A stretch of 64,000 nt of DNA from Merluccius polli (Eukaryota > Chordata > Actinopteri > Gadiformes > Merlucciidae). Each line of letters starts with the position of its first letter. The first letter of the stretch is position 1. Location of the stretch: positions 62,001 to 126,000 of the forward strand of contig JAOPHQ010002039.1 of NCBI GenBank assembly GCA_030340625.1, written 5' to 3'. This document shows, piece by piece, positions 1-12,431 of the stretch. The position numbers and the translations under genes were made by a program. Under the pieces are notes generated by a model. That model saw nothing but the letters and a program-made list of their open reading frames with translations. It ran no database searches and was not told where the DNA came from.

Positions 1-300
1 AGGTATTCAAATGATATGAATTCACCAAGGTGGACTTTCTTACAGCCATAAATGTCAGAGCAGACAGCAGCAATTCCACCACCTCTCCTATCAGTTCTAG
101 TGGTATGGAGGAAATTTAAGTTTGGAGGCGCAGTCTCAATAAGTGTAGCGGTTCCATTTTTATCCAGCGAGGTTTCAGTTAGTAGAGTGAAGTCTAGACT
201 GTGGGTACTAATAAGTTCATTTATTAAAAAATATTTATTTGTAAGTGACCTGACATTTAATAGAGCCATTTTTATTTTTTGAGGTGCATTGCTGTTGTGA
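1..300 (-). pseudogene. LINE APE-type endonuclease fragment (L2/Rex/CR1-like)
   Basis: Read on the minus strand from about 276, the sequence opens with MALLNVRSLTNKYFLINELI, followed by LLTETSLD and RGGGIAA. This is the conserved N-terminal part of the apurinic endonuclease domain of non-LTR retrotransposons: the N-x-R-S-L opening, the catalytic T-E-T-x-L, then the Gly-rich loop. The frame stays open to the window edge, so the rest of the element lies outside. The 5' continuation (300-580 on this strand) has short ORFs but no recognised domain. The clade is inferred from motif style only. Confidence 0.75.
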
Positions 301-990
<690 letters not shown>

Positions 991-1024
<34 letters not shown>

Positions 1025-1500
1025 TTTAATTTATATAGCGCCTTTCAAGGAACCCAAGGTCGCTGTACACAGTGAGGCAGATAAAACAGATAATACAAAG
1101 AACAGAAATCAAAGAAGCCATGATTGCCAGGGATGGTGGAGTTGACTAGAGACCATAGGCCTAGGTGAACAGGTATGTTTCAAGAGTTTTTTAAATGTGT
1201 CCAGAGATGCAGCATTTAGAGAGTTCCAGAGGGTGGGGGCTGCCACACTGAAGGCTCTGTCCCCAAAAGTCTGTAGTCTGGTGTGGTGGGTGGAGAGCAG
1301 ACCCGCAGATTCCTGGTTGGGCTATAGGGGTGGAGAAGGTCCGATAGGTACTGGGGGGCAAGGGCATGGAGGGATTTGTAGGTGAGGAGGAGGATTTTGT
1401 AGGAGATGCGTAACTTGACCGGGAGCCAGTGAAGGTGGATAAGGGTGGGCGTGATGTGCTGCCAGGGCTTGGTGCATGTGAGAACCCTGTCTAGTACAAC
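991..1500. repeat. (TAA)n plus fish dispersed repeat
   Basis: A (TAA)n tract at about 991-1022 leads into a TTTATATAGCGCCTTTC segment and then text such as GAGGGTGGGGGCTGCC and GGGAGCCAGTGAAGG. This combination recurs throughout fish genomes as an interspersed repeat. No intact protein was recognised. Family name left open. Confidence 0.55.
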
Positions 1501-1625
1501 AGGATAGACTTCTACAAATACATGAAGACGTCTACTTCAAATACGTTTTGGGGGGATATTTTTGCAGTTTTGTGTTACTGAATGCGGTCATTCCATGTAA
1601 CTGGAGATGTGTATTCCTCCTCCAG

Positions 1626-4600
1626 GAAGCTCTATGTGACGGCCTCAGTCCTGGTGTGTCTGCTGCTGTCCAGCCTAGCCGTGTTCTTCCTCTTCCCCCG
1701 CACCATTGACGTGTCCTACGTGGGCGTCAAGTCTGTGTTTGTCAACTACGACCAAGAGAAGCGTATTGTGTACCTCAACATCACGGTGAGCACCCCAACC
1801 TTAATCGTTAAGTGTGGCCTGCATGTTCGCCCACTCTGTCACATTCATTCAATTGAGATAATTTATTCCAGTATGTCAACAGCACCGACAACGATATTTA
1901 ATGAATGTGTATCCCCCTGCACTGTGTGAAAGTATAGTTCTAGATGGCATCCATTGTATGATGAAGAGACCCAGATGTTTGCATTTGTGTTGTTAGTTGT
2001 TGGCTCAGGTTTATCAATTGTGCAAAATTGTGTAAATAATGATGTAAATGCCTGGATACCTTTGTCTGACACAGTCAATCCGAGGTTGCAACATATTTTG
2101 GTTTAGAAAATAAATTCAAAAAATGAAGATGCAGATATAATTGAAAGCTGCGGCAAACAGAAATGTTTTGAGCCCTGATTTAAAAGAATAAAGTTTTGAG
2201 GCAGACCTCACCTGGTGGAGCAAAAAAACTAAAAGCTGCTTCACCATGCTAGGTTTGAACCCTGGGAACAGTGAGCAGGTCCCTGATTACCTGAGAGCTC
2301 TAGTGGGCTCATAACACAAGCAGATCAGAGATGGATTCTGGTCCTAAACTGTTTAGCGCTTTTATAAATTATTAGTGATATTTTGAACTCAATTATCTGG
2401 CAAACAGGAAGCCTTAGCAGTGATCCTGGCACTGGATTAATGTGGTCTGCTTTCTTAGTCTTAGTTATATCTTGCAACAGCATTCTGGATGAGTTAGAGC
2501 TGTCTAAAGGCTTTTTTGAATGAGAGAGCAGAAAAGCAGTAGAGAATTCAAGGTTTTGAAAATAAACAGGCCATAAACATTCCCTCTCTGCTGCTCCCCC
2601 CTTACATTTCTCCGCCACTGAGAAGTGTTGCATTCACACACCTGTGGTGGAGCTATGATAACACTGTGTGATTGACAGGCAAGATTAGTCAAGATTAGAG
2701 CGGTCTAAAATCTAAATTGTCTCAGACTGTCGTGGAATATATGAACTATACACCACATAAAATATATGCTTCTATTAATTAAATAAGCCTTTGTATAAAG
2801 TCTCTCCGGACCTAGAAATAACTCCCTTCCTCTTCCCAATTGGAAGGTGTTAGTTAACATTCGCATTGCCACTCACTTCTTTTTTGTGTAGATTCCTTTA
2901 GTTGTCTAGCATCCTTGTAGACATGTCTACTTCCCCCATGGTGTATTGCAAATGAACTTGTCCTTTCCCATGATGGTCCCTCCCCTCACCTTTGTTTTCT
3001 TTCTTTGTTGTTACTGCGCACAATGTGAAAGTTTCCCTATAATAATCATGTACACCCATTATCTCATTGAAGGTGCTTGGTAAATGTGTCTTGTTGAAAG
3101 TTTATTTACTGGATAAAACCCCTTGAGATGTACCATCTTGTTTTCGAGGGGGTCCTGACAAAAGACATACACAACATAAGGGGGGCGGCAGTAGTAGGTA
3201 GAGCGGGTGGACAGAGCGGGTCGTCGACTAACCGTAGGGTCGGCGGTTCGATCCCCTTGATCCCCACTTCCAAACTGTCTGCATGTGGAAGTGTTGTTGA
3301 GTAAGACACTGAACCCTGAACCCAACTTGCTCCCCGGGAGCTGATCATAGCAGCCCACTGCTCCTATGTACAGTAGGATGGATGGATGCACAGTTGGATG
3401 GATGGATGGATGGAGTGTTTGCGATTGTTGACGGGGGTTGGGTGTTCGTGATTGTTGACGGGGAGGGGGGGGGTGCGCGTGATTGTTGACGGGGAGGCCC
3501 GCGCGCGCGATCGTAACACTCCTCGGACCTACGCGCGTGGTGTGTTACTATTGCGCTCTCAAAAAGGAGGACAAATACGGTCAGGCGCGGACACACGGAC
3601 TGAGAACATAGATAATCAATGTGCTTTATGCTGTCTTCCCATGATTAATTAAATCAAATATCAAGAAGTGTCCTAAAATCAATTATTCTTCATCACAGAC
3701 AGACTCATTTCACTCACTATTAGCTGACAGATGGCTATGGCATTTACACTGAAATTAGTGCTCTTATAGATCTTACCCAACTTTTTTAAGCGTTTGCACA
3801 CACACACTGACTCTCTCTCTCTCTCTTTCTGATGGTGGTGCTCCACGCAGAACACTCTGAACATCACCAACAACAACTACTATTCGGTGGAGGTGGCCAA
3901 CATCACGGCGCAGGTGCAGTTTGCCAAGACGGTCATTGGCAAGTCCCGCATCAATAACATAACGGCCATCAGCCCACTCGACATGAAGCAGGTAAATAAC
4001 TAACTATGCTACTCGAATCTAGCCGGCAATCTATGTTCTGGGTAGCAGTGGAATGATACTGTAATTGTGGTCTCAAACATTTACATTTTAAAATTCCGTT
4101 TTTTGTTTGTATTGTTTCAGTAGTTTTGATAGTAGTTTCAAATGTTGTTTTATGTCTGTTCGCTTTTTCCCCTTCAGATCGATTACATGGTTCCGACAGT
4201 TATAGCAGATGAGATGAGCTACATGTAGTAAGTACAGTCCGGCCCGCATGGGAAATAAACGATGGCAGCCAGAATTGCAAACACCAAAAAAATTACGAGA
4301 TATGAACAGCACAGTGTTCCCCAACCTTGGAGACACTATGCTTATGTGGATGCAGATGTGAATGATTTTCTCAGACCTATGGTGTGTCTCAATTTGCGTA
4401 CTTCTGTAACTACACTTCCATGTAGAACACTGTACACTTGCGTATGTACTAACTTGCGTAGTGCGTGTATTTTCGACAGGGTCTTGTCTCAAATCGAACA
4501 CGGCCATTGTGCACTTACTTTTTTTTACTTCTTCTTCTTCTTCTTCTTCTTCTTGCAACCGGGCGGAGCATTTGACCGCCAAAATATCTGCCAGCTTGTT

Positions 4601-5752
4601 TGCTCACTTGACTTTATTAAATTTACGTAGCCAAGATGGCGACCATTGAGGGTGAGAAGTGTCCAGGGTTCCACACTCAGCCTTTTGACCGTTATGAGTA
4701 CACCGTCCGGGTACTCGAAGTGCATTGCAGTTTGCCATACTTGTCAGTGTGAACATGCTTATGCAATCAAAATAGTGTAAGTACGGAAGTACGCAAATTG
4801 AGACACAGCACTAGAGATGGGGTCACAGGCCAAAAAAAGGTTGTGAACCACTGCCCTAGTAGGTAGATGTTTGTTTTGGGCTGCAGGGCAGTCCATCATT
4901 TGTCATTCTGTTTCTTAGCAGAACTAGCCTTGTAGCCTCTATTTACTACAATTCACATGACCCAATTCAAAACAACCGATGTTGAGAAGAAGGCTGCCAA
5001 TGAATCAGATCTCAGAACTCAGACCTTGAGAAGCTGCTAATTGTAATGTGTTTCTCTTCCCAGTGACTACTGCACTCTGCAGACCATCAAGGTGCACAAC
5101 ATTGTGGTTATGATGCAGTAAGTAGCCGTTTAGCTGCTGTAGACGCTATGTATAAAACATCCCCGTTAATATCCGGTTTCACTAACCATTGACCAAGTAT
5201 GATACTCTGCTCGTTAACAAGGTTATACGTAAATTAACCTGTGCATAATTAAAAGACTGCCATCAGTCTTGTTATTAAAAACATTTTCTTTAGTTCAATT
5301 AAATGATGTATATTAGTTTTATTGTACCAAAGCACTTTTTCTTTAATAGTCAGGAAATAGTTTAGGGTCTGAATTCTACTTTTCATTGTTTCCCCTTTAA
5401 TACAAAGCAACAATGGTTCTGGTTAATTTGCTTGTGTTTACCACCTTGCTGCATGTGGCCTGGTGTAGATCGGTGGCCATTGGTATGGTATATGCATTAG
5501 GACATCAGCCGTGTTATCTGAGTCTGAAGCCGTTTTGAATGAGACACGATGCTGTATTGTACAACAACCGAGACCTGATATACTTTCCCCCCCCCCCCAT
5601 GATGTACCCTCAGGGTGATGGTCACCACCACATACTTTGGCCACGCTGAGCAGGTGTCCCAGGAGATGTACCAGTACGTGGACTGTGGCGGGAACACAAC
5701 GTCTCTCTGGGGGATGAGCATACCGGCCAACTTGGTGCAGCCTCCCCAGTGA
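1626..5752 (+). CDS. tmem106b: tmem106b-like lysosomal type II membrane protein, last five exons
   Basis: Five exons with canonical splice sites and matching phases: 1626-1785, 3851-3991, 4178-4227, 5064-5117, 5614-5752 (stop TGA 5750-5752). They encode 180 residues, the C-terminal two thirds of a protein of about 270 residues in vertebrates. The first exon here holds the single membrane anchor (ASVLVCLLLSSLAVFFLFP), then IDVSYVGVKS. The luminal part has several N-glycosylation sequons (YLNIT, TLNIT, VANIT, GNTT), the NNNYYSVEV segment, IDYMVPTVIA and EMSYMYDYCTL. This is the LEA-2-like luminal domain of TMEM106 proteins, which act in lysosome size, acidification and transport. NTLNITNNNYYSVEV and the QPPQ end favour the B paralog over A or C. 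The cytosolic N-terminal exons lie upstream of the window. Introns carry a SINE and nested MITEs but every splice site is intact, so the gene looks functional. Confidence 0.93.
2190..2640. repeat. dispersed repeat in tmem106b intron
   Basis: Contains AACAGGAAGCC, GGATTAATGTGGTCTGCT and CAGCATTCTGGATGAG, motifs of the same broad interspersed repeat class as 1100-1500. The derived ORFs are not coherent. Identity is tentative. Confidence 0.35.
3179..3412 (+). repeat. tRNA-derived SINE
   Basis: A pol III A-box-like GTAGTAGGTAGAGCGG is followed by a B box GGTTCGATCCCC at about 3246-3257. The body contains GAGTAAGACACTGAACCC, typical of fish SINEs, and the tail is (GATG)n at about 3376-3412. It sits in a tmem106b intron. 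The tRNA-like head has no cloverleaf intact enough for a tRNA gene. Confidence 0.75.
3413..3510. repeat. GC-rich minisatellite, about 31-bp units
   Basis: Three imperfect units containing GATTGTTGACGGGG, followed by a CGCGCG tract. It lies directly after the SINE tail in the intron. No coding content. Confidence 0.6.
4312..4853. mobile_element. hAT-like MITE, host for a nested MITE
   Basis: The left end CAGTGTTCCCCAACCTT and the right end AAGGTTGTGAACCACTG are imperfect inverted repeats in the style of hAT termini (CAGTGGTTC...). No matching 8-bp target duplication was visible, so the ends may be slightly off. It lies between tmem106b exons 4178-4227 and 5064-5117. Confidence 0.5.
4383..4807. 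mobile_element. nested MITE with about 33-bp terminal inverted repeats
   Basis: Left end TGTGTCTCAATTTGCGTACT (4383 on) and right end ACGCAAATTGAGACACA (to 4807) are near-perfect inverted repeats, about 425 bp apart. No transposase ORF. A (CTT)n tract lies at about 4527-4554. It interrupts the flanking hAT-like MITE, giving a relative age order. No target duplication was identified. Confidence 0.7.
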
Positions 5753-7490
5753 AACCACTCCCACCACAAGGGGGGGGGGGGGAAGTCCTCCTCCCCCGTG
5801 GTCCTCCGCACTCCTCGTCCTCTGCTTAGAGGCGTCCATCACATTCATTCATTCATTCATTTATTCATTCATTCATTCATTCAGTCAGTCATTCCTTGTC
5901 TTACTATTGTGTTGTGCGTACAGGCCTGTTGTGCACGGATTCTGGCAAAAAAAGGATGGGAAAACAGGATGGCGATTTTCAGAAAAAAAAACAACTTCAT
6001 TTTAAACTTGAACTCACTGAAACATGTTTTTGTTAATAAGCTAGATAGAATGAACTTGAAGGAATGGCAAATGCATACAACTTGTCTCATTCTGATGTGC
6101 TCAAATTAGTTTGCACATTGGGCTGTTTGAGCTCCATGCTATTGTTGTTGGTTACTAACCTTGTATAAGCTTGTTCCTCTTTCTAGGGAACACCTTGTTA
6201 ACACACTATATGTTCAAGCTGCTTTACTTCAGCACTGGGGTTAACATGAACACACAGAAGCTATGTGTACATGTTAATGCATCAGGTTCCATTCTGATTG
6301 AGGATGTAACTCAGACTGTATATTATTATTATTATTATTATTATGGATATGAGTGACTTACCACATTGGAAAGGATGATAATCACTTTAGTTAATGACTA
6401 CTACTACTGCTACTACTACTACATTCAAGGAACCGCTTGTCGAAATGAATTTCCATAGGAAAATGGTTTAAACCTTTCTATTAAAAAAACACTTGACATA
6501 TTTATCTTTTTTTGTGTAGGAGTTTTAACAACTTTGCTTAGAACTGGATTTCACATTTGTGTATCACTCGAGTAGATTCGAGTAGCTTTGAGTTTGTACC
6601 AAATTTCCAAAACATTGAATACATTGTACAGATAAAGACCCTTATTTTCATCTAGACATGAAATGTTTGTAATACAAATTCTACAGAAGCCTGTGAAGCA
6701 TGGGCCATTTAGTTTCATTTGAATATTTTCTTATAAAATGATGCACTATTTTCCAATCATTCTGTTGAGTACGGTTGGAGGGGTAGGCATACATAAGAGA
6801 CTCTTATTTTTGATCGAGACTTACTGAAATAGTATATCTCCATATGATGACACAAATATGGTGTTATCTTGAGGAATCCCACCATTTTTTTCCAAGAGGC
6901 AAATAAGGAAATGATAATGATAAAGAAATATAATGACTAATGTAGCTGCCTTCTGAAAAGGCATCCCAAAGTTTGCCTGCCATAAGATTCGATTTGGCCC
7001 CCCAGATGTTTCTAGCGGAATTTATATAAATTGCTGTTTATGCTGTTTTACTTTTGTGAGGTAAAAATACTCTTTAAATATGTAGGATCCATAATTAATT
7101 ATGTTTTCATAATCTGAGCAGACGGCCACAGTGACACTTTGCGCAGGAAGTCAGTTTGGCGCAAGTGAGTTAAGTTTATTGTGACTGAAACATATGTTAA
7201 GTTGTTATTTAACAATGTAAACGCTGAAACAATATTCCATCAAGGAAATGTGGATCTTAACATGCATCTTAACAGTACAATACAATAGGGGTTTTGCTTT
7301 TGGCCTGTGGCCCACCTTTAAGTTTCATTTTTGACCCTCAGAGGGAAAAAGTTTGGGCACCTTCGTCTATAGGCTCATGGTGAGAACGTACTTCAAATTC
7401 TATTCTGTGACACCTCCACAACGCTGGGGCCCAAGTCCATTCATGCTCATTTGGATATCAACATTTCATTGTTTATAAAATAAATTAAAG
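5753..7490 (+). other. probable tmem106b 3' UTR
   Basis: No ORF with recognisable homology. It holds (ATTC)n at about 5839-5893, (TTA)n near 6321-6344 and a CTA-type tract near 6399-6421. An AATAAA at 7479-7484 could end the transcript. The extent is inferred. Confidence 0.45.
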
Positions 7491-9439
7491 AGGCATACTT
7501 TTTACACATTGCTTAGGCTCCTGTGTTTTCTTGCTGTGTTTTAGCTATCCAGCTGAGGAAGAGGGACAGGGTCAATGGTTGTTTTGGTGGTCCTCCCTGC
7601 AGACTGGATGGGGGGGTCAGATAGCCTAACAACAGGTCCCCAAGTGTATAATCTCTGTAATTCAGAGAAACTAAAAGATGAACTTGTAAGAGAACAATGC
7701 CATCTGGTATTAATTTGAGTTGCAGCCACCGACCACTGGATGTTAGGCCCACATAGTGGAATGTAGCAGGCTTCCAATATCTTGCAGGCTACTTGATGTG
7801 TGTATCAATTACTGAGTTATCCATATAGGCCTACAGACAAACATGGAGTAATAAGTCATAACCAACAAGACATTCATCAGAACTGAAAAGCAGTCGCATA
7901 GCAGTTTCATGCCCCCAGTGATATTTTGTTTTTATAGAACTGTTCAATATCTATGAATATTAAGCGCCCCTGTCTACAGCCCCATGAAATTGGTCTGAAA
8001 AGTTACCTATGAACCTCGTCTAATATTGGGCTTTGAATCTTACCTAATATTTGTATTTTTGATGCCACTGTTTGAAGTCTGTTCATACGCGCTCCTCTTC
8101 TGTATGTTAAAAATACTCAAATGCTAGACAATGAAACATTCCTAGGCCTACATGCTGATATTTTCTCTCCATAAACTAAACAGGCATTTAGCTTGAAAAA
8201 CATAGTCTACATAGGGGAGTCAGGTGAACAGCTGCAGGAAATTAGGAACTGAGGAAGCTACATTGTTTTTCAACCGTGTGTGTCACCTTAGTTTTGTTGC
8301 ATATTTACGAAGTCGGTCATAATTCATTCATTCAGTGCACCCGACTTTTGTAGGTACATCTTCCATGGACCTCATTTTTTGCACCACCATGCATTGGAAA
8401 TGCCTTCAAATTCAAGTGGCTTTTTTTTGCTGTTCGATTGCCACTACACCTTATTTCAGTTTGTTTTGCAATGTTGGGATATAATAATGCCAACAATTGC
8501 ATTATTATTATCATTATTATTATTATTGTTATTACTATTATTATTATTATTATTATTATATAATCATATGAAAGAACGAACAATAACGAATCATGCAGTT
8601 GAGAACTCTACTCTGCGTGTATGGCAATGTGTGTCCGGCACAACAACACACACACATTAGGCCTAGTTAGTTTTATAGGCTATAGCCTATTGTAAAATTT
8701 GAGAGGCATATTTGTTTGAGGGACAAGTCAACACTGGTATTATAATTATTTGAACGAATGCATAATAGCCATAATAGACACAACAACACACTCTTACTGT
8801 TTTATATTATAGGCTATCATAAAATTTGATTGATTTGTTTAAGACATTTAGTATGCTATTTGGTTTGTTTCAGACAATACACACAATTATGTCACTGATG
8901 ATGAATTCAGTTTGACGTTCAATAAGAACAACAGCTTTATTTCAGATTAGTCTTGTTTTAAAAAGTACACATTGGACAAGAAACAATATTTGCACCGGGG
9001 CCAATCACAATTATGTTATGCTGCTGGATTTTAGGTTAGAGATGCTTAAATGTAGGTTTTAGATGACAGATAGTTAAATTTAAGAATTAGGTGAAAGATG
9101 GTTAAGCTAAGGGTTAGGACAGGACTTGCCTTTGCCATCCTAGGAAAAGATATATCGCTCACAAACTTGTGATTGATGGATGAAGATCCGCTGGAGGTTA
9201 ACAGAGGGCATTGTTGTTGGAGTTTAGTCTTATACTGGGGGTTTGTGGGAGGTCAGTGTTGCTTGTTTTAGTGTCTAGAGTAGACCACATAAATACATCT
9301 GTAGACCACAGTGAATAAAGTAATCCACAAAAGTCTTGAGTTGTCAAACCCCATTTTTCTGAATTGAACCAATGGGAAACGCAAGTCCCCAGCCAATGAT
9401 GTCAATGGTCCAAAAGATATTGAACCTACTTGCCATAGT
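7491..9439. other. unassigned AT-rich sequence
   Basis: No gene or complete element recognised. An (ATT)n tract lies at about 8503-8560 and a short CA tract near 8642-8656. Confidence 0.5.
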
Positions 9440-10980
9440 TATGTTGTTCTGTTCTCAAAGAGTCCTCTTCTCTGTGTTATCATGGATTTGGATCTACATT
9501 TCAACAGCCATATCAAATCAGTAACAAAATCGGCCTACTATCACCTTAAAAACATAGCAAGACTAAGAGGACTCATGACCCCAAAAGACCTAGAAAATCT
9601 TGTACATGCCTTTATTACTAGTATGCTAGATTATTGTAATGGTCTCATTGCAGGTCTTCCAAAAAAAGCTCCAGCTTGTTCAGGATGCTGCTGCTAGACT
9701 TCTAACAAAGACCAGAACATTTGAACACATTACACCAATTCTTTAATCCTTGCATTGGCTCCCCGTATGTTAGAGAATTGACTTAAAAATACTACTGCTC
9801 ACCTATAAATCAATACATGGTTTAGGGCCAAAGTATATCACTGAAATGTTTTCGCTACACAAGCCTTCTAGACCGTGTTGTGGAGAAAAAACACTTCTAA
9901 CACTTAACTAATGGAGAAAACTTCGAGAGAGTCGAGGTCTGAAAATGTAAGACTTTATTATCACTTGAGAACAAGCAACCACAAAGCCGAGTTGGTTTTG
10001 CAAAAGAACTGATATTCTTGATTCAGACTTCAGGTTATATTGGCTACCTTTGTGGTTCCCTCCTCCATGCATTAATCACCCAATCACAACAACCTATACA
10101 TTGTTTAACTATTCGAACCTAAAGATTAGGCTCCTCCCCTGCGGCCCTTTCACAGCTCCACACCAGCTGGGCATTCCATTACACTTCTGCAGCACATGTA
10201 CTTGTGAGATAAAATTAACTAGAAACTAAATCACTGACTTGAGGTAGTTTACATATAACAAATACCAATCTTGAGTAAAGTAACAAATCAAAGAAAACAA
10301 ATGTACCTGTAACAAAATATGAGTCAACATAAAGAGGCATGATAACCTGTATGAGCACAATGAAAACCTGTATGAGCACAATGAAAACCACGTCTGTTTC
10401 TGCTCTTATCCTACAGAATTTGACCCCGGCCCATTAATAGCCTTGCAGGTCAGTCCAGGGGGGAGTGTGACCTGGGTTTACAACCGCTCCCCAACTGGCA
10501 TGGCTCTATGTCAACAACCAAGACTTGTTCTTGCCCATCAATTGTCAGACTGGAATCCCCTGTCTCACCCACACTTACTTAATTCATATAGCATATGGGC
10601 AAGATAATGAATGTTCCTTATTTAATGGTAGACTATAATGAACATATTCCTTTTAAATGTATAGTAAATAACTAGTGAATTTCTCCCATAACCGCTAAGG
10701 TCATCTGGGACCAGTCTGTTAATGGTTCCCAGAGTCAATATACAAAGCATGGGGAGGCAGGATTTAGTTACTATGCAACAAATAGCTGGAATCTTAACTA
10801 TATTGCACTTTTAACTTTACTGCACTTTTTATCTTTATTCTTTTATAACTTTGTAACTCCTAACTGTTCTTTATTCTTTTCTTATTTCATTTTATTGTAT
10901 GACATGTTTTTATGTGAAGCACTTTGAGTCTGCCTCGTGTATGAAATGTGCAGTATAAATAAAGTTGCCTTGCCTTGCCT
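9440..10980 (+). pseudogene. L2/Rex-like LINE, reverse transcriptase C-terminus and 3' end
   Basis: The frame from 9482 reads FNSHIKSVTKSAYYHLKNIA, LENLVHAFITSMLDYCNGL and GLPKK, the conserved region after the RT catalytic core in L2/CR1/Rex-type LINEs. A frameshift near 9665 moves the downstream LQLVQDAAARLL and HWLP segments into another frame, with further stops. The 3' UTR resumes at about 10781 and ends with GTATAAATAAAGTTGCCTTGCC, a typical 3' tail. An LTR insertion (9876-10780) splits coding and 3' parts. 5'-truncated and inactive. Confidence 0.8.
9876..10780 (-). mobile_element. solo LTR inserted in LINE
   Basis: The interval starts TGTTG and ends CAACA, the inverted termini of an LTR, and it interrupts an otherwise continuous LINE. 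On the minus strand an AATAAA lies near 9955 and is followed by about 80 nt to the terminal ACAACA, matching R-U5. No internal coding region is present. A target duplication could not be confirmed. The length of about 905 bp suits a retroviral LTR. Confidence 0.6.
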
Positions 10981-10987
10981 CTTTACA

Positions 10988-10989
<2 letters not shown>

Positions 10990-11061
<72 letters not shown>
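10990..11061. repeat. (TA)n microsatellite
   Basis: About 36 uninterrupted TA units directly after the LINE 3' tail. Confidence 0.95.
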
Positions 11062-11064
<3 letters not shown>

Positions 11065-12431
11065 ACACCCTTTAGTTACACACACAGTGTAATCCCCAAT
11101 ATTTCTTATTTCTAGTTTAACCATGTTGAGCTATACAGTCTGATTGAGTTTTGTAGATGTAGTTCCTTTATTTCACCAGCAGGGTGCGTATTCCACACAT
11201 GCAAGCGCCGCTCACGCTCGTAGTTCCTTGTATCCCCTGCTTGTTTTTTTTCTTTCCTTCACTGATGCCGATGAGGACAGACACACTAGCCGAGAAGAGA
11301 GCTTGCTAATGTTGATAACTAGACTAAAAGTGGTTAAAACTTTATTTTGTCTTGAGTTATTGATCCGTGAGGTATCCACAACCGTGAGGAGGTTTTTTGG
11401 AGTACCGGACATTACCGTGTTGTTCTGTTTTTGTCGAGGAAAAACTCCGGTGAGTAGCAACAATTAGCGCTTAGCATAGCATGCTAGCGGATGCCGACAA
11501 CGGCTAATTGCTAACTCATTTCATGAATAAATCCTTAGTATGTGTCGATATGTTTCTGAGAAAATGTTTAAAACCAACCGGAGGTATGTACGAGTGTGTA
11601 TTTGAGTTGAGAATGTGGTTAATGTTGTATTTCTGTGTGGAAGTTATCAGTGCTAATCGAGCTATATTGCTATTTGCCTCGTGCTATGGCTAAAAGCTAG
11701 CTAATGCTAAACAGCTAACCAAGCTGGTTTTGCGAGCTGAAACACGTGCAGCTGTGTGCATTTGGGTTATTGAGGGACAGTAATTCGGTTAATCATTCTT
11801 AAACATGATTGATATGTGGTTTAATTCATATTTTATGTGCACTATGCAGTGGTAAAAGCTAAAAACAGTTAAAAACATTTCATATTACACACTTTTATGT
11901 GTGTTGGCTGTTAAAAATTCATTTTATAGCTGTATATGATATATTGTCAATGTGAATAGTCAAGTTCATTGATTTAAGATTCAAAAAGAGAATAAATACT
12001 GTACAGTTGATTTAGATAAATGTATAAAAAGAGATAAAGAGATTAACAATAGATATAAAACTGCTGCTCTATGCAGGTTGGTTTTTATTTTGGTGTATGA
12101 AACGATTCTGATGGCGAGCCAGAGCCCAAACCCGAGGAACGTGGAGCAGGACACCTGCTTACATGCGTGGAGGGTGTGACGTCGGAACAGCTCATCGTGC
12201 ATCTGGAGAAAGCATCTATCACATCATACAGATAAGACACAAAAATCACACTACCCGGGTAGATGAACAATTACATGAACAATTGCACCACCATACATTA
12301 AAGGACTAATACACACACTGTGGACACTGACTAAATTTGACATTTGACTATTTTTGGACTTTATTGGACTTTGTTTGTTTATTATTTTGGGCCCATTATT
12401 TTGTTGCACTTTGAACCATATTTCCATTATT
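11062..12431. other. unassigned region, possible spliced 5' leader
   Basis: No protein recognised. A donor-like CTCCGGTGAGTAG near 11452 and an acceptor-like CTCTATGCAG near 12075 could bound an intron. The segment after it has an ATG at about 12112 followed by only 22 codons. It may be the remnant of an unidentified element or gene; I saw no diagnostic motif. Confidence 0.3.

Noticed and set aside
5438..5848. 136-codon minus ORF
   Set aside because: Overlaps the last tmem106b exon in antisense; no homology.
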